A stretch of 64,000 nucleotides of DNA. It comes from Dreissena polymorpha. Lineage: Eukaryota > Mollusca > Bivalvia > Myida > Dreissenidae. The notes below the pieces were generated by a model. It saw nothing but the letters and a program-made list of their open reading frames with translations. It made no database searches and was not told the origin of the DNA. Positions 40,001 to 55,000 of the stretch are shown here, in pieces. The stretch lies in the NCBI RefSeq assembly GCF_020536995.1, contig NC_068362.1, positions 96,779,085 through 96,843,084 of the forward strand. The letters are read 5' to 3'. Numbering within the stretch: the stretch's first letter is position 1; the number at the start of each line of letters is the position of its first letter. The position numbers and the translations under genes are program-made.

Positions 40001-43000
40001 GTTATGTAACACTCGTTTTATTTTATGCTTTCCGGTGGTTTATAGAGAAATATCAGTGAATTAAAACTGATAATTTCACTGTTTCAAACAGTGAAAATTA
40101 ACATGAAAAATTTTCGATAAATTTCACTGTTTACTGTGAAATGACGTAAATTTTTTTGACAGATGACGTCATTATCTTAGCTATTTTTTTTGTTAAACTC
40201 TTAAACAATGTATAAAAACTGTGAAAAAAAAGCATAAAATAATAAGAAAATTGGTTAGATTCGATGGAATATCAATTTTTATTAACGAGTGATCACAGAA
40301 AATATATATTTTCTATGATCACGAGTGAATTAAAATCGATATTCCACCGAATCCAACAAATATCCTCTATATAATGGGCATTATCGGCAATTTTGAATGT
40401 ATGTCTATTGCAATTATGTCCATACTATTTTTACCAAAACAAATATTTTAATTTTTATACTTCAGTATTTGTTTTCGATAAGAAATATTTTTATTTAGTT
40501 CTTAAATCCTGAATATTAAATTCCATAAAGGATCAGTCCGCTTAAATTTAAAAGGCTCAGCAATACATCTTGGCACCCCCTTACTTATCTATGTAGTCCT
40601 TTAAAGTTTAATACCAAATAACTGTTACTCGGTAGGGGTACCATTGCAAGTTTTATTTAAATCTGAATGCTATTAAACATACTAGTTAAATATGATTATG
40701 ATGTATTTCAGTTTATGGACATATCTTTGTGGAACACGATTTCCATATGGCAAATAAACATATATAAACACAAATCGTTTTTCAATGAAATCTTAATGTT
40801 TTGAAATTCTCTTCATTCGTGAAATGCCCTTTTTAAAAGCCTTGGGTTTGCTTGTCTTGTCCTATTTGTGCACATCTGACAACAGAAGCGAGCCATTTTA
40901 TAACAACATGCCATTGGAACGAAATGTTTAAACATTTCTATCTCTCAGTATGGCACATCATTCCTGTGTAGAACACGCAAAACTGATTTATCTAAACGAC
41001 CCTTTAAACTTTCTAATGTAAAATCATTTTAAATGCGATGTTTTTGTTATTATACTTTGTGTTTGTTTTAGTGTTGTGTGCGGAAGTTATCAAGCACTAC
41101 TTCCCTCGCATGGTGGAAACACACAACTACACTCCGGCGGCTTCCACCAAACAGAAACTAGAAAACTGGTACTTGTTAAACAGGTAATTGCTGTGCGGGA
41201 ATATCAAACTGCGCAACAGAAGGTTAACCCATTTATGCCTAGTGACTCTCTCGTCCTTTTAAATTAGATCAATTTATTTCCAAAATTAGGGATGTCTAGT
41301 ATATTTATTTCTATATTTAGAATATTTCTTACAGAAATTCCTTTAAGCAAACAGCTTAGACCCAGATGAGACGCCGCATCATGCGGCGTCTCATCTGGGT
41401 CTACGATGTTTGCCAAGGCCTTTTTTTCTAGACGCTAGGCAAAAATCGGTTAATCTCTATTTTCTCCCTGTACCGTTAAAAAGTCTTAATTCTAGAATAC
41501 GGAGTTTGTCTAATGCGATCTACTCTCACTTTGTTTTAAATTTCAGTTAATGTGTACTAGCAGCATTGTTTTAAAAACCTAAAAACTTTAAAGCCATGTT
41601 TGAGGATATTACAAAATTCAGAAAAAAAGGTTTAAACAATGAGTTTAGTGTAAGTTCTTTAGATGGACCAATAACTTGACGGCTGTTGATCCGTTCCCTC
41701 TTTCAGAAGAGTGTTACGACGGCTTGAGCTCGACCTATCGGATGACGTCCTTCGGGCTCTGGCCAATGGAAAGCCAAAGGTCATAGAGCGCGTGCTCATG
41801 CTCCTGCGTCTCCAGATTGACAAAATGCTCGAGAAAACAGGTAGGGACGGGTCGTGGCGGCGGCAAGAGCTGTATTACACAAACCCAGATCCGGTGTACT
41901 TAAGGCTCCGTCTAAACTCACCGCCATCTCACTCTAGTAAGTACCGGAAATTAACCCCAGAACAGAAATATCGTTTCCTGTTGTCATACAGTTATCTGTG
42001 TTATGATTTCCTATGACGTAGTTTATTCATTTTTTTAGTGTTTGTTTTCATTGTCTTTGCCCTTACTAGATAATTAATGTTTCCTTCAAATTATATTTCA
42101 ACTTTTTATTGTAGTCGAACGTCAATATAATAAAACATATTAATAGCATTCGCGTTGGAATTAGCATATTTTTGTTAAAATGTTGAGTTTATTTTGTCTT
42201 CTAGACCTAAGATAGACTTACATTATTGTATATCAAATACAAGTATTGTATTATTATTAAAGTAATTGAAATAAATTGCGCTTAAATGTACGAGTATACG
42301 CTGCAAATGGATTGGCTTTGTCGTATAAGTTATACTATGGATAAACTAGTTAATTTCATACTAAAGATAACTACTTTGACATTTAATTCAATTTATAATC
42401 AAGTTTTAAATAATTGATCCGGTAATCCTTGAAGTTGAGCGCCTAAATAGCGTTACCTGCATTCTTATGATTAAAAGGTCTTTAAGTTGGAGGTTAATGC
42501 ACACTTTTGGATTTAATATAAGCCCCTTAATATAAGACAGGATTACACACACATGTACATGCCACATTGAAAATAGAATAAACTTTGAAATCTAAAAAAA
42601 AACGGTGAACATAAAGATATTATTCTTCGTGTGTATGTTAAATTGGCAACAATGCAATTTCACTCGCGAGACTGGGACAGACGCGGGGATAGACTGGTAT
42701 TCTTACCTAGCAGCCTGGGACTGAAAAAGATACGCAAAGGTCGCTTAATTATTTATGCATTTATTTAGTTATTTTATTATTAATATAAATATTATTATTA
42801 TTATTATTATTATTTTAATTTTATTATTATTATTATTATTATGTATTTATATTAATTCAAACTATTCATTTATCTATTCGTTCATTTTTTAAACAGTCAT
42901 TCAATACATTCATTTAGTAATTAATTCGTTACTATATTGAAATGTAGTCAAATTTGTTTTAATGTACTAGTGTTTCATTTAATCTAGTACTAGTAATATA

Positions 43001-46000
43001 CATTTAGTTGTTTTATTCGTCATTATATTTTATTTATCACATAAGCGATGTTCATTTACTCTTGACTTTCATATGTCTATGCGATTAGACGTGAAATAAC
43101 GTAATATGTAAAGAGTACAATTTTATTTATTGATGTCTTTTTCGATAACACTACTAACAGCGTAGTAGAGATGACAATAAAGCACCTCGATATTTACAAG
43201 CATACAAAGGCAATAAGTTAACAACGTACAGTGCGAGTTTAATCGGAGTTGACAGAGTTTATTAAGTTCTTTTAACTCCTAAAATACAATTAGATTGTCG
43301 TGTATATATGACTTTATTGGTTAGAAGAAAATAGTCAATTATGACCTGTTTATCAGAATGTAACTTGATGTAGGTGGTAATACCGGCGTATCCATCGAGT
43401 AATGTATAAAATAAAATTTTGTATTTTAAGATCAATATGAACGAGTTAATTGTAATTGTTCTAATTGAATTTTCATATGTTATGTTACAAGATGCCTATA
43501 CTAATATTACTACTACTATTGTATATTTACCTAGTGACAAACCAATAATTGCCAATGTTGTTACAGTTTGACACATTTTAAAAGATAAATTTACAGACCA
43601 TTTGTGCAAGGCGCATTATAAATGTGTATACGTTGTTCTGAAAAAAACTGGGCATAATGCATGTGCGTGAATTGTCGTCCCAGATTAGCCTGTGCAGTCC
43701 GCACAGGCTAATCAGGGACGACACTTTCCGCCTAAACTTGATTTTAGGTAAAGAGGGACTTCCTTGAAACTAAAAATACCATAAAAACGGAAAGTGTCGT
43801 CCCTGATAAGCCTGTGCGGACTGCACAGGCTAATCTGGGACGACACTTTACGCAAATGCATTATGCCCAGTTTTCTCAGAACGCGACTCATGTGTATACG
43901 TTGTTGAACAGCCAAAAACGGCGAAGAAGGTAAGGACATTATTCAAATGACCTTCTGCCTATAACCATGGGGTACACATTATTAACAAACCACACAATGT
44001 GTTCCCAATAAGCAGGTTTGAGTTTTAAAACATGTTCTTATCCAGTAACTGTAATTGGATATATTAACCCGCCTTCAGTGTTTTACACTGTTCTTTTTTC
44101 CCCCATTTTTAATTCCTATTTTTCAACAATAACACTCATTTTTCACTATTCCATCAGAAAAATACTTAATTATTATGATAAGTGATTATCGAGAATTAAG
44201 AACATACACACGTTCAGTTATTATTTGTTATTATGTATCCATAACACGAAACGGTATTTGGGGTTTGAACAAGTGCCATGTAAATGGAACAACATTTGGT
44301 TGGAAAGCTGGAGTGAGGTGGTGAATACAATGTACGGTACATCAATTTTGTTGTTGATTATGTTTTAAATCAAAGTTATCTTTCTGATATTATTTTCTTT
44401 TATTTCTGCTTGATTTAATCAATTTTTAAAATTTAATTATTATTTTAGTATTCTTAAATACATAAAGGTAAATTCTAAGATGCTTTATGTTAGAACGTGT
44501 ATTGCATACATTATCGTTTACTTCCAGTTTCATTAAATCAAAACATGTATTCGCCAGGTAAACTTCATATTGTTCACGTTTTGGCTAGAACGTATTCATG
44601 GTATTTTAATGTTTTACAGTGTTTCACGTACCAGGTAATTGGCGGTTTATGCACACAGGAGTAAAATCCTAATTACTATTATGTAATTCCTGCATTTATA
44701 ATAATTGCCAATAGCTGGGACGTTATTCCCAATAGCGGGGCAATCATATACTCATTTGAGATGCTATTCAAATGCAGCAAGATTTTTATTCCGAGTCACT
44801 GGGATACATCAATGCATTTGGATTTCGGATATACATCCCTGTCTTTTTGTTGTCAATGCAAGGTTTTATTCCAAAGTTCTTAGGATGAACAGTTTTTTTT
44901 TATATTTTAACTTATTACAGTATTGTTGTTCCGTTTTAAACACAAAAAATTACATTTGTGTTTGTTAAAACTTAATTTAAATAATTCCAACTTTTTTTGG
45001 AAAAAATGCGTGTTTACAATACACTGGTTGGGTGTGTTTGTTTTGGTACGCAACCTTGTGTGCAGTTATGTTTCTGTAACTGATTGTCTTGCAATGATTT
45101 ATCATATATTTTTATGTTTACAAATTGACTATTTTTTTCTTAAATATTGTAGACATATTTATAAAGTATCAATGTTATTCATAAAAGGCTAAGAGGGTTC
45201 TTTCATGTTAGACCCCACGCTTTTTGTTATTCTCTTTTACATTTCCTTTGAAAAGTTGTGTGAAGAATACAGTTTTGTACAACTGATTTTCAGGGCTCTT
45301 GTTTGGACATGCTAGTTTCCCGGTAGGGATTCTACAGTTACCACAACACTAAGTAATTGTGCGATGTACAGAATGTAGACATAAAATGCATGAGTCAACT
45401 ACACGTAGCCTGCTATTACTAATATGAAGATGTAACATGTTCTTAAAAGGATGTAAACTTAGACTTTCTACTTAAAATCGTTCATGATTAATTGGCTGTC
45501 TATGCTTGCATTAAATCCTTTTTGATTGTCAGGTTTTGTTTAAGTATGCTGCCTTAGCACTTTCTTGGATATGCAGGTTTTGGCATCTGACAGTAAAAAA
45601 CTGACATTAAGTATAAAACAACTGATTGCAAAGCTGTTTTCATAAGCCACTAGTCCTGAAGTTTTTAATCAAGTTACAAGATTTCCAACAGTGCGATAGC
45701 AAAATAGATTACTAGTATTCAAATAGATTATCTCTTTTAGATGTGAAAACCATGTTATAATATAAAAACATTTTGTTGTTTGAATAAATATCTACGACCA
45801 CCCAGTTATAGAATAGACTAGATATATAATACATAACATGCTAGATTATATTAATAAGATGTTTGTTTACTATAATGTCAAATATGTAGAATCCATTGTT
45901 ATGTATTGTAACTTATTGTTATTTACATACTCAGTGTAGCTCAATGTACATATGTGCATGTGCGTAAAGTGTCGTCCCAGATTAGCCTGTGCAGTCCGCC

Positions 46001-49000
46001 GACGCTAATCAGGGACGACACTTTCCGCTTTTATGACATGTTTCGTTCAAATGAAGTCTCTTCTTAGCAAAAATCCAATTTAGGCGGAATGTGACATCCC
46101 TTAATCTGGGATGACACTTTGCGCACATGCATTATGCCCAGTTTTCTCAGAACGCGACACATATATAACAAAGTTATTTGAAGTTCACGTTTCTTATAAG
46201 TTAGTTACTTGTATATCATTTTACCATCCGAAATATTTTGTGTGAATGTACACCTTCCATTTTGGTGTGCTTGTCTCCTTTTCACTTTTGCACGAGTTTG
46301 GTTCAATATAAGCAACTCTTGGACGTGTTGTATTACATTTTAAAATGATCATATCAATTGCCTACTGGCAATTAATTAAGTTTTAATCACAACCTCTTAT
46401 CAATTTACCAATGTTGTGTTTTCACTCACAACACTTTTTCCATACACACCCTTGATAAATATTGTTTTCTGAACATGGGCATGTTTCGGTAAAACACCGT
46501 TTTAGTGTTGTTTAAAATTTTCCAAACGTTTATACCAGTAACATATTCTCTTTTCTATCACGTGAATATTTTTATATATAAATGCAGTGGAACAAACATA
46601 AATATCATTTACATGCTATATACCATGTATATTAAATTGTGATGAATTCTTGTCAGTATAAAAACTATAAAAAACAGATAACAATTATCTATAGTACATG
46701 CAATTCCTGTCTGACTTTTATTAATTACCAAGCCAACGATATCGTTGGTTTCTAATGGTCAGCTTTGTGACCCTGTACTCCAGATACACCACCAGGTATA
46801 AAGTCTCCGCGGGGTCCGGACAGTTCCTCGAGGTCTTTGTCCCCTAACAGACTCACCAAGTCGGAAGGGGCAGCTCCATCGCCAAGAAAATACCAAAAAG
46901 GCGAGATACCTCATGGCCACCCGGACCGAACGTAAGTGTCTTAAATATTGACAGCGCCGTGTATATAAACCCTCATATTTGCCATCCGCTGCATTTCCAT
47001 GCACAATCTATGGGTTTAAATTTACATTAAGAGCAATAATACCGAATTCATCTCAAATCATCCACGTGTTACGTGTTTTCATATACAAATTTTCCAGCGG
47101 CTGTCGTGATGTTATTGGCTAAACATTCCAGCGGCTGGCGTGATGTTATTGGCTAAACATTGCGTGATGTTATTGGCTAAACATTGCGTGATATTATTGG
47201 CTAAACATTGCGTGATGTATTTGCTAAACATTGAGTAATGTTATTGGCTAAGCATTGCGTGATGTTATTGGCTAAGCATTGCTTGATGTTATTGGCTAAA
47301 CATTGCTTGATGTTATTGGCTAAACATTGCGTGATGTTATTGGCTGAACATTGCGTGATGTTATTGGCTGAACATTGCGTGATGTTATTGGCTAAACATT
47401 GCGTGATGTTATTGGCTAAACATTATACTATGCTACCACTTACGCTTTTTATGCATGTCTTTTTTTGTTTTTAAAATGTGAAAATCCATAATTCAATTCG
47501 CAGTGCTTTTGATGTATTCAAAATCTTATTAATTATTTTTAAGGTAAATACTGTGTATGCTTTATTTTATGTCATTCAATATTAAACATATGTTTGTATA
47601 GTTGACCTTTAGACTGAAGAAGTGCCTTGAATATATTAAGGAAAATCGTATTAGTAACATTTAGACCTGTCGTTAACGCATACATCATTAACGCATGTGC
47701 ATAAAGAAAATGCATATATGCTTTACATGCATTAGAGAACGCGGATGTCAATTGGCTTATCAAAAGTAAAAAACATGTCTCTAAGAAGAAACTTACAATT
47801 AACTATTATGCCTATGGCTTTAATTCAGTTTGGTAACCTATTCCAATAACATGAAACAACAAATCGTTCATTTGAATGATAAAGAACAATTTCCACGCAT
47901 ACTTGTCTAACTGCTCCCTGTGTCTAATATACAAATACATGTAAATACTTCATAGCCATTCATTCTTGATTCGATAAAGTCACCCAGTTACTTAGAGGTA
48001 TGAATTGTATGCAGTTATTCTGAACTTTGTGTTAACATTGAGGTGAATAATTTTGACGATGGACTGTCGGCAACAAAATAATATCTTAAGTTGTATCACT
48101 GTTTATTAGTAGGTAGACTGATATGGAATATCTTAAAAGAACAATTAAGTATCCGTTGACACTAAAAGATACAGGTCAGTCAGATAGATAGTGAAATATA
48201 ATATATAAGGTACGCAAACCTAATTACTTTTAGATGACTTTAACTGTATTATCAAGCAACGTTATTTGTTTGGTCCTCCCGTACGTCATATCAAAACAAT
48301 GAATCATGCATAATTATTTGCGTCGTTTCTTTTCGGTTTGTTTCACTCTTTTAACGTATTAACATTTAATTTTAATTTAATTTTCTTTATATTTAATATT
48401 TTGTGCATTTTTGAACCTTTTCAGATCGCCGACAGTCCCGTCATATCTTTTATCTCAAAGACTTATTGAGTATTATCCGTAAGTCTATTAGGCTTTCGTA
48501 CATCACGTGTCTTCGTTAGCAGCCTACCGGTGCTAGAGCTCTGTGTTTTTGTATTAGAATCTTTTGCTTCTGTAAATGGAATTAGATATAACATAAAAAA
48601 TAATCAAAAATACAAATGTTTACTAGTTCACACAAAGATTTACGATGGCACTAGCGGATATATCCAATTGGATAGGGGATTTCTTTCTTACCACTCGGCT
48701 AGTTGTGATGTTGAATATTACTCTCCTTTAGAAGAGTGATTGTATGTGTGTTTGCTTGTGCGTGTGTGTTTCGAAGTTTATGAGGGTTTTTCCCGCGTCC
48801 GAGGCTGCATTATGTGAGTAACCGGAGTGCTTCCTAGCATTTCGACCTAATTGGCATGCAATACTCAAGAAAGTTTAGATGAGTTTTGAATTAAACCTGC
48901 GTTTTCCAGCTACATTTATTTAGTTGTTACTGAAAAAGTTTCAGTATTTTGGTATGGTCTTGTCTTTTGGGACGAAAACCTGGCGTACCCGAAGGAAACG

Positions 49001-52000
49001 GCCCTCCCCACTGCAGGGTATTGCATCATGAATACTCTTGAAGGCGGGAAGTAGTGTTATTTGAATATCTGGATTTCCCCATCCTTTTTCTACAAAAAGC
49101 TGTATGATTAATATAGAACAAAGTTTATACTTGCCTGTTCAAATACTGTTTTATCAATAATTAAACATTACATTTAGTTTAAATTACTATATCTTTTTAA
49201 ACTGTAAACCTTTACATATGTGTTTTGAGTGTGAGACAGATACAAACAGTTCAGAAGAAGAACAACTTCCATACCTTTTGAATATAAACCCATTATATTT
49301 TCATGCCAGCCATTATCTAATCATATGATATCTGTTTATACAAAATAGCATTAGATAGGATTAACCCTTTATATTTGCTTCATTATTATAGTCATGTCCT
49401 ATTCGTACGAAAATTATTTATAAATGAATTCTAACTACGTTAAGTCTACTCTATACATATTTTTTACTCGGGTATTCCAGTATGTATAGAAACTCGTAAG
49501 TCTCTGATCATTGATGCCTAACTCACGTTTAGCACGAGGTGTTTACTTTTATCTAATTTGTGATACCAGTCATCACATACACATATACAAACATGCTATA
49601 TCATGGCGAAAAGACAGTTCCATGACCAGTTACAACTTTCATTTCGAAATGCATTATTTAGTATACCGGTACGTTTTTGCGAGTTAATACTTTCAAGTAT
49701 ACTATCAGTAATATATACGTGTAAGCATTGTATTTCAACTCTTGGATCTTATAATAATAAAACGTCGTACATTGGTTCATTTTTAATTATGGAATGCTTA
49801 TCACTTAGTCTTCTCAATAATTAATAATGAAAATAGTTCATTCCCTACTTAAGTATGCACATATAAACACTCGTTACATATCAACATGTGTGTTTCATTA
49901 ATATTTATGTTGCGAAAACCAAACGTAGTCCTTCGCTTGTCAGAATTGAATATTACAATAACTACCTTCGTGCTGAGCAAATTATGCAAGGCGAATATTA
50001 AATATAATTTGTTTTACGACGGATAAAGACATAATTGATGCAAGACACACTATATTCAAGAAATATATGTTTAGAAGTTGTATTTGTTTACTTGATAACG
50101 AACATCATGTTCACCGAAACAAAACATCTATATACGTTTCTCATAAACACCTTGTCAAATGCATCTAGTGATTCGTGTGTTATTTATTTCGTCTCTGGTG
50201 AAAAGTTGAATGCAGGTACTTAGGAACCCCTTTCATTGAATTTGATCAAGTGGTTTAAGATACTAGCATTGAATGTATTTAACGTTTAAAATGAACATTG
50301 GTGTGGACCAACAGCAATATGTGTTGTCACTTTTTCTTTATCGTAAGTTACTCCGTTATACGATTGGTATCTAGGAAATGTTCAGTCAGAACACCATCAT
50401 ATTAATCTTAGAAGACAATATGTAAATAATTTAAGGCGTATAAAGAAAAAAAAGTGAAGAAAAAAACGTTTTCAGCTTTTCTTTGCACGTTGAACGCCCG
50501 CTTTGACGATTATCTCCGGGAATATTTTTATGTTGGCTCTCCATAAGACAATTTCAAACATTTTCATTGGCAAAATTTAAGCATGGAAGATTTGTATTAC
50601 TTAATATAACAACTAAACAAAATATGTTGCTAATTGGGAAAAGAAAAACAATTCAGACGACACCGTGTAATGATGTGTTTGTTGTATACAAATACACTGC
50701 CAATTAATATAAGAAGTAAACACAATTTATAAAGAAAGAATATCCACATCATGTTAAGAAGCAACCACACTCTAGAATTAAGTATCCTCATCATACACAA
50801 AATCTTTCCAAATCACATAAGGAATTTTTTCACGTCATATAATAATGAACCGAAACCGTATAAATAAGTAATTAAATCATACAATGAAGGTCAAAAAGCA
50901 TATTAAGACATATCGGCGTAATGTGACTTTAAATATAATTACAAAGTGTCTAAATATATTGCTACATGGACAGAACGTCGTTCAATTTGTATTCATAGGA
51001 CAGTTGAGACTTTCTAGAAAATACACTGGGTACGTGTACTTGTAGGCGTAGCAGTTGATTCAAGTTAAGATTACATAAACACTGTCTATCTTTATATAAT
51101 TGATATCTTGTTGAATGCCTGCCAGAAAAAGGGTTTTATAAATTTAATATATTTTAACAAACAGTATTATTTTTAATTTCAATTCGTGTCAACTGAAGTA
51201 TAACTTATTTTATGGACATATTTAAATCTAGGAACTCATGAATTGAAAGAGATCGTATTGAAATAAAACCTTCTGATAGTTCTCGGCGTGCATTGCTGTA
51301 TTTTTATACGCATAATACAATTCTTTACTGTATAACGGCTTGTCTGCTTATTTATGTACTCGTAGTTTCATATTTGCTACAGGAAAAATACATTTATATG
51401 TATTCTCAATATAGCATTATTTATCAGGATATACCATTTCCAGCACTAGTATTCCTTACTACATGAAAAACAACATGAAAGCACACACGGAATCAACAAA
51501 CTATACTACTTGTACTGTTTAAAAGTTAATATTTGGTGCAAATATTATCAAAATATTAGTATAATACCAACCACAATGCACATTCGTGTTTGATGACCTT
51601 TATTTAAAAACACAAATCACGTGTTATTTATAAACTACATGTTACTAATCTATGCCCTTTTCTTTTCTAGTAGTGAACATCAATTTTTATTTCTAACCTC
51701 AAATCTGCGTGGGAGTGTTTCAACATTTTACACATATAGTCATAGGTTTTTAAACTGTCTTTCCACGAATTCACCTATATCTTCCTGTCGATGAGTAAAT
51801 GTACACTTCGCAAAATTATACGTTGTAGTATATCACGATTGCATAAAGTGGATTTGGACCGCTATTCCTCAGACACAAGCAGACGGTATAGGTAAGCTAA
51901 GGCTGCGAAATGTTTTGGCTTCGTCCGCAATTTGATGTTTTTTGTTGCGACAATAATTGGTTCTAAATGCTTTGAATAACCTTGTTACAACGGCTGTTCG

Positions 52001-55000
52001 TGGTACTAATTATATTTTTCAGAGTATTCTTCGCTTAATACAACGCAGTTTACTCTTTACAACTTTGCTCTAATAACATTACTTGATGTTTAATGCATCT
52101 TCCATAGTTAACATAATTCGGTAAATAATACATTTAACGTTTTCATCTGATTTTAGACGACGAGTTAATGCTAGAATTAAACCAATTGAGATGCAGGCTT
52201 GATCATTGTTATAAGCAATACAGCAAGCGTTCGATCAAATCAGCTTTATTTTGTCTTCAGTTGGGTTGTAACGTACCATACGTTTTACGAATATTTGGAG
52301 ATTAACATCTAAGTCTAGTAACTTTGTTCTTCTTTGTAAACTTGCTGACATAATAACCGACATTTGCAACATCTGAGATCATTGAAGCTGGCATCTTAGC
52401 ATCTCGTCCAAACACACTTATATAGAAAGAAGCATTTGTATCTCGTTTTAAAATTAATTGTTAACATTCACATATCTTTTCTCCCTATGTCTCCATCTCT
52501 CAGGCGCGAGATCCACTCCGATTATCACCACCGCCCGCCAAACCCAGGGTAAGAACCATCAGCATGCCCCAGGCATTTGACAACCTTGACCTTAACGATT
52601 TTGTCCAGAATAGTTTGCATGATCTGCATGTTTTAAAATATTGCTCGGAGTTTATTTAAACAACTTTTTAATGAGTGGTTGTTACTTCGCTACCTTACAA
52701 TATTTGGTCTTCATAGACAGTTTTCACTTTCCCAGATATTTGACATTGTTATTTCGCAGATTTCACCCTGTTAATATTCCATGTGTCACTCTATCAATAC
52801 GTTCCGATGATTGTCCTGACTGATTCTCAGTTGAGCTGTGTAGGGGACTTTGTCTCACATGCTGTTAATAGTTTATAAAGTGCCCAAACATTGCAATGCT
52901 CATCATGAATGCAGTATTCTGGCTGAATTTAAATAGTGACAGAAACACGCACACAGATAACTGAAATTTACATGTAATAGATTTTATATGCATTGTGATG
53001 CTTTATTAAGATCTCTGTTAACAGGTTGGAAGCACTGGCCTTTGATTACCCATTCACACATTTTGCAGAACGGTAAAGTCCGTCACATGAGTGCACGTCA
53101 CTTTATCACGTACAATGGATAGTGTTTAGATCACTTTACCGGCGGTGGGAGAATGCGGCACATTGTTAAAGAATGTTATGCCGTCTTTACCTAATAAATC
53201 TTATAAGAAGTTAAGTTGGCATTCGACATGCGCAAATGTTTCTTTTTGATATTATAGTTTGTAGAATATATATTTTTGCATTAGTAATGATGTATTTTAA
53301 GAAAGCTCTTGGTGTTGCGTTGTATTTATGCGGAATGAACATACCTAAAAACCCACATAACTCAATTTCATCTAAATTATTTTCAGCCGTTCTTTGTTTA
53401 TTTTATTACACACGTAACGCTTTCTGCATTACACATAAACGGGATTAGTGTTTTATTTGGTGGTGGTTTTAACATTGAAGATACATGTTTTGTTTAGTTT
53501 ACGTGTTTTTAATATGTCAATATACAGAATTTACATGTAATATATGTTTATATTGAAATGGTTATCAATATGTATAGCGATCGTCATTGTCACTAAATAT
53601 TAAAAAATAAACCTTCGGTATACTTAAAATGTCTAGATTTATGAATGTTCATGGATGCAATAACAACCATGTCTAGATTTATGAATATTTATGGATGCAA
53701 TAACAACCAATATTTATGGATGCAATAACAACCAATATTTATGGATGCAATAACAACCAATATTTATGGATGCAATAACAACCATGGCAAGCGATATCAT
53801 GATGCAATATTTTAATAATTTTGCCTTAAACGCCTTGATTAATATTAATAACGTATAACAATACTCCTTATACCGATTCGTCACAAGATTATTTCGATTA
53901 AATAAATGAACATGGACTCGTATAGTTTGCCTTTAGTCATTTTGATCTGTCCAATCTATATGTGTGTGTCGCACGTTGTGTGTGGTTGAGTTGTCATGTT
54001 TGCATAAACCTTTTCGATTCTTAAAAACTTGTTTTCTTCTTCTACTACAGCCAAATATTGTGTTTCTTTTTGTTTTTATTTTATCGAGTCATATATCCAA
54101 ATTAGTCTTAATATCAAACACATCATTGTCTGCATATTTAATCTCTCAAGCTGATCATTCATACGCCAATGTGTTTCTTATATAATATAGAAATTTCCGT
54201 TCTAATGAAGCTACATGTACTTACAACAATAAAAATGTATACACAATAAAGTTTATTATCATTCAAAAGGTAAAGATAATACGTACGTTTTATAAGTAAC
54301 ACGTCTTATACTGATCTCCGTTTCCAGATCGTATTTCGCGGACAAGCCTCTGCCCCTCGTGCCGAAACCTTTCCTCCCTGCCGTTGACAACGTGCCCCGG
54401 ATACTGTTCGAGGAAAAGGAGATGGAGTGTCAGGCAAAGCAGGAGACCATTCAGGTGAGATGAGTGTATCCATGATTATAGCGTCAAAGCAGGAGACCAT
54501 TCAGGTGAGATGATTGTATCCATGATTATTGCGTTAAAGCAGGCGACCATTCAGGTGAGATAATTGTATCCATGATTATAGCGTCAAAGCAGGAGACCAT
54601 TCAGTTGAGATGATTGTATCCATGATTAAAGCGTCAAAGCAGGAGACCATTCAGGTGAGATGATTGTATCCATGATTATTGCGTTAAAGCAGGCGACCAT
54701 TCAGGTGAAATAATTGTATCCATGATTATAGCGTCAAAGCAGGAGACCATTCAGTTGAGATGATTGTATCCATGATTATAGCGTCAAAGCAGGAGACCAT
54801 TCAGGTGAGATGATTGTATCCATGATTATAGCGGCTAAGCAGGAGACCATTCAGGTGAGATGATTTTATCCATGATTATTGCGTTAAAACAGGAGACCAT
54901 TCAGGTGAGATGATTGTTCAAATGTCATAGCGGCAAAGCAGGAGACCATTCAGGTGAGATGATTGTATCCATGATTATGGCGGCAAAGCAGGATACCTTT

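Noticed and set aside
46759-47004. Minus-strand 81-codon open frame
   Set aside because: It is antisense to SPEF1 exon 4, whose phase and splice sites fit on the plus strand.
47238-47474. MLLAKHCV repeat protein
   Set aside because: A 24 bp intronic minisatellite explains it fully.
54306-54500. Minus-strand 64-codon open frame
   Set aside because: It is the antisense shadow of SPEF1 exon 6.
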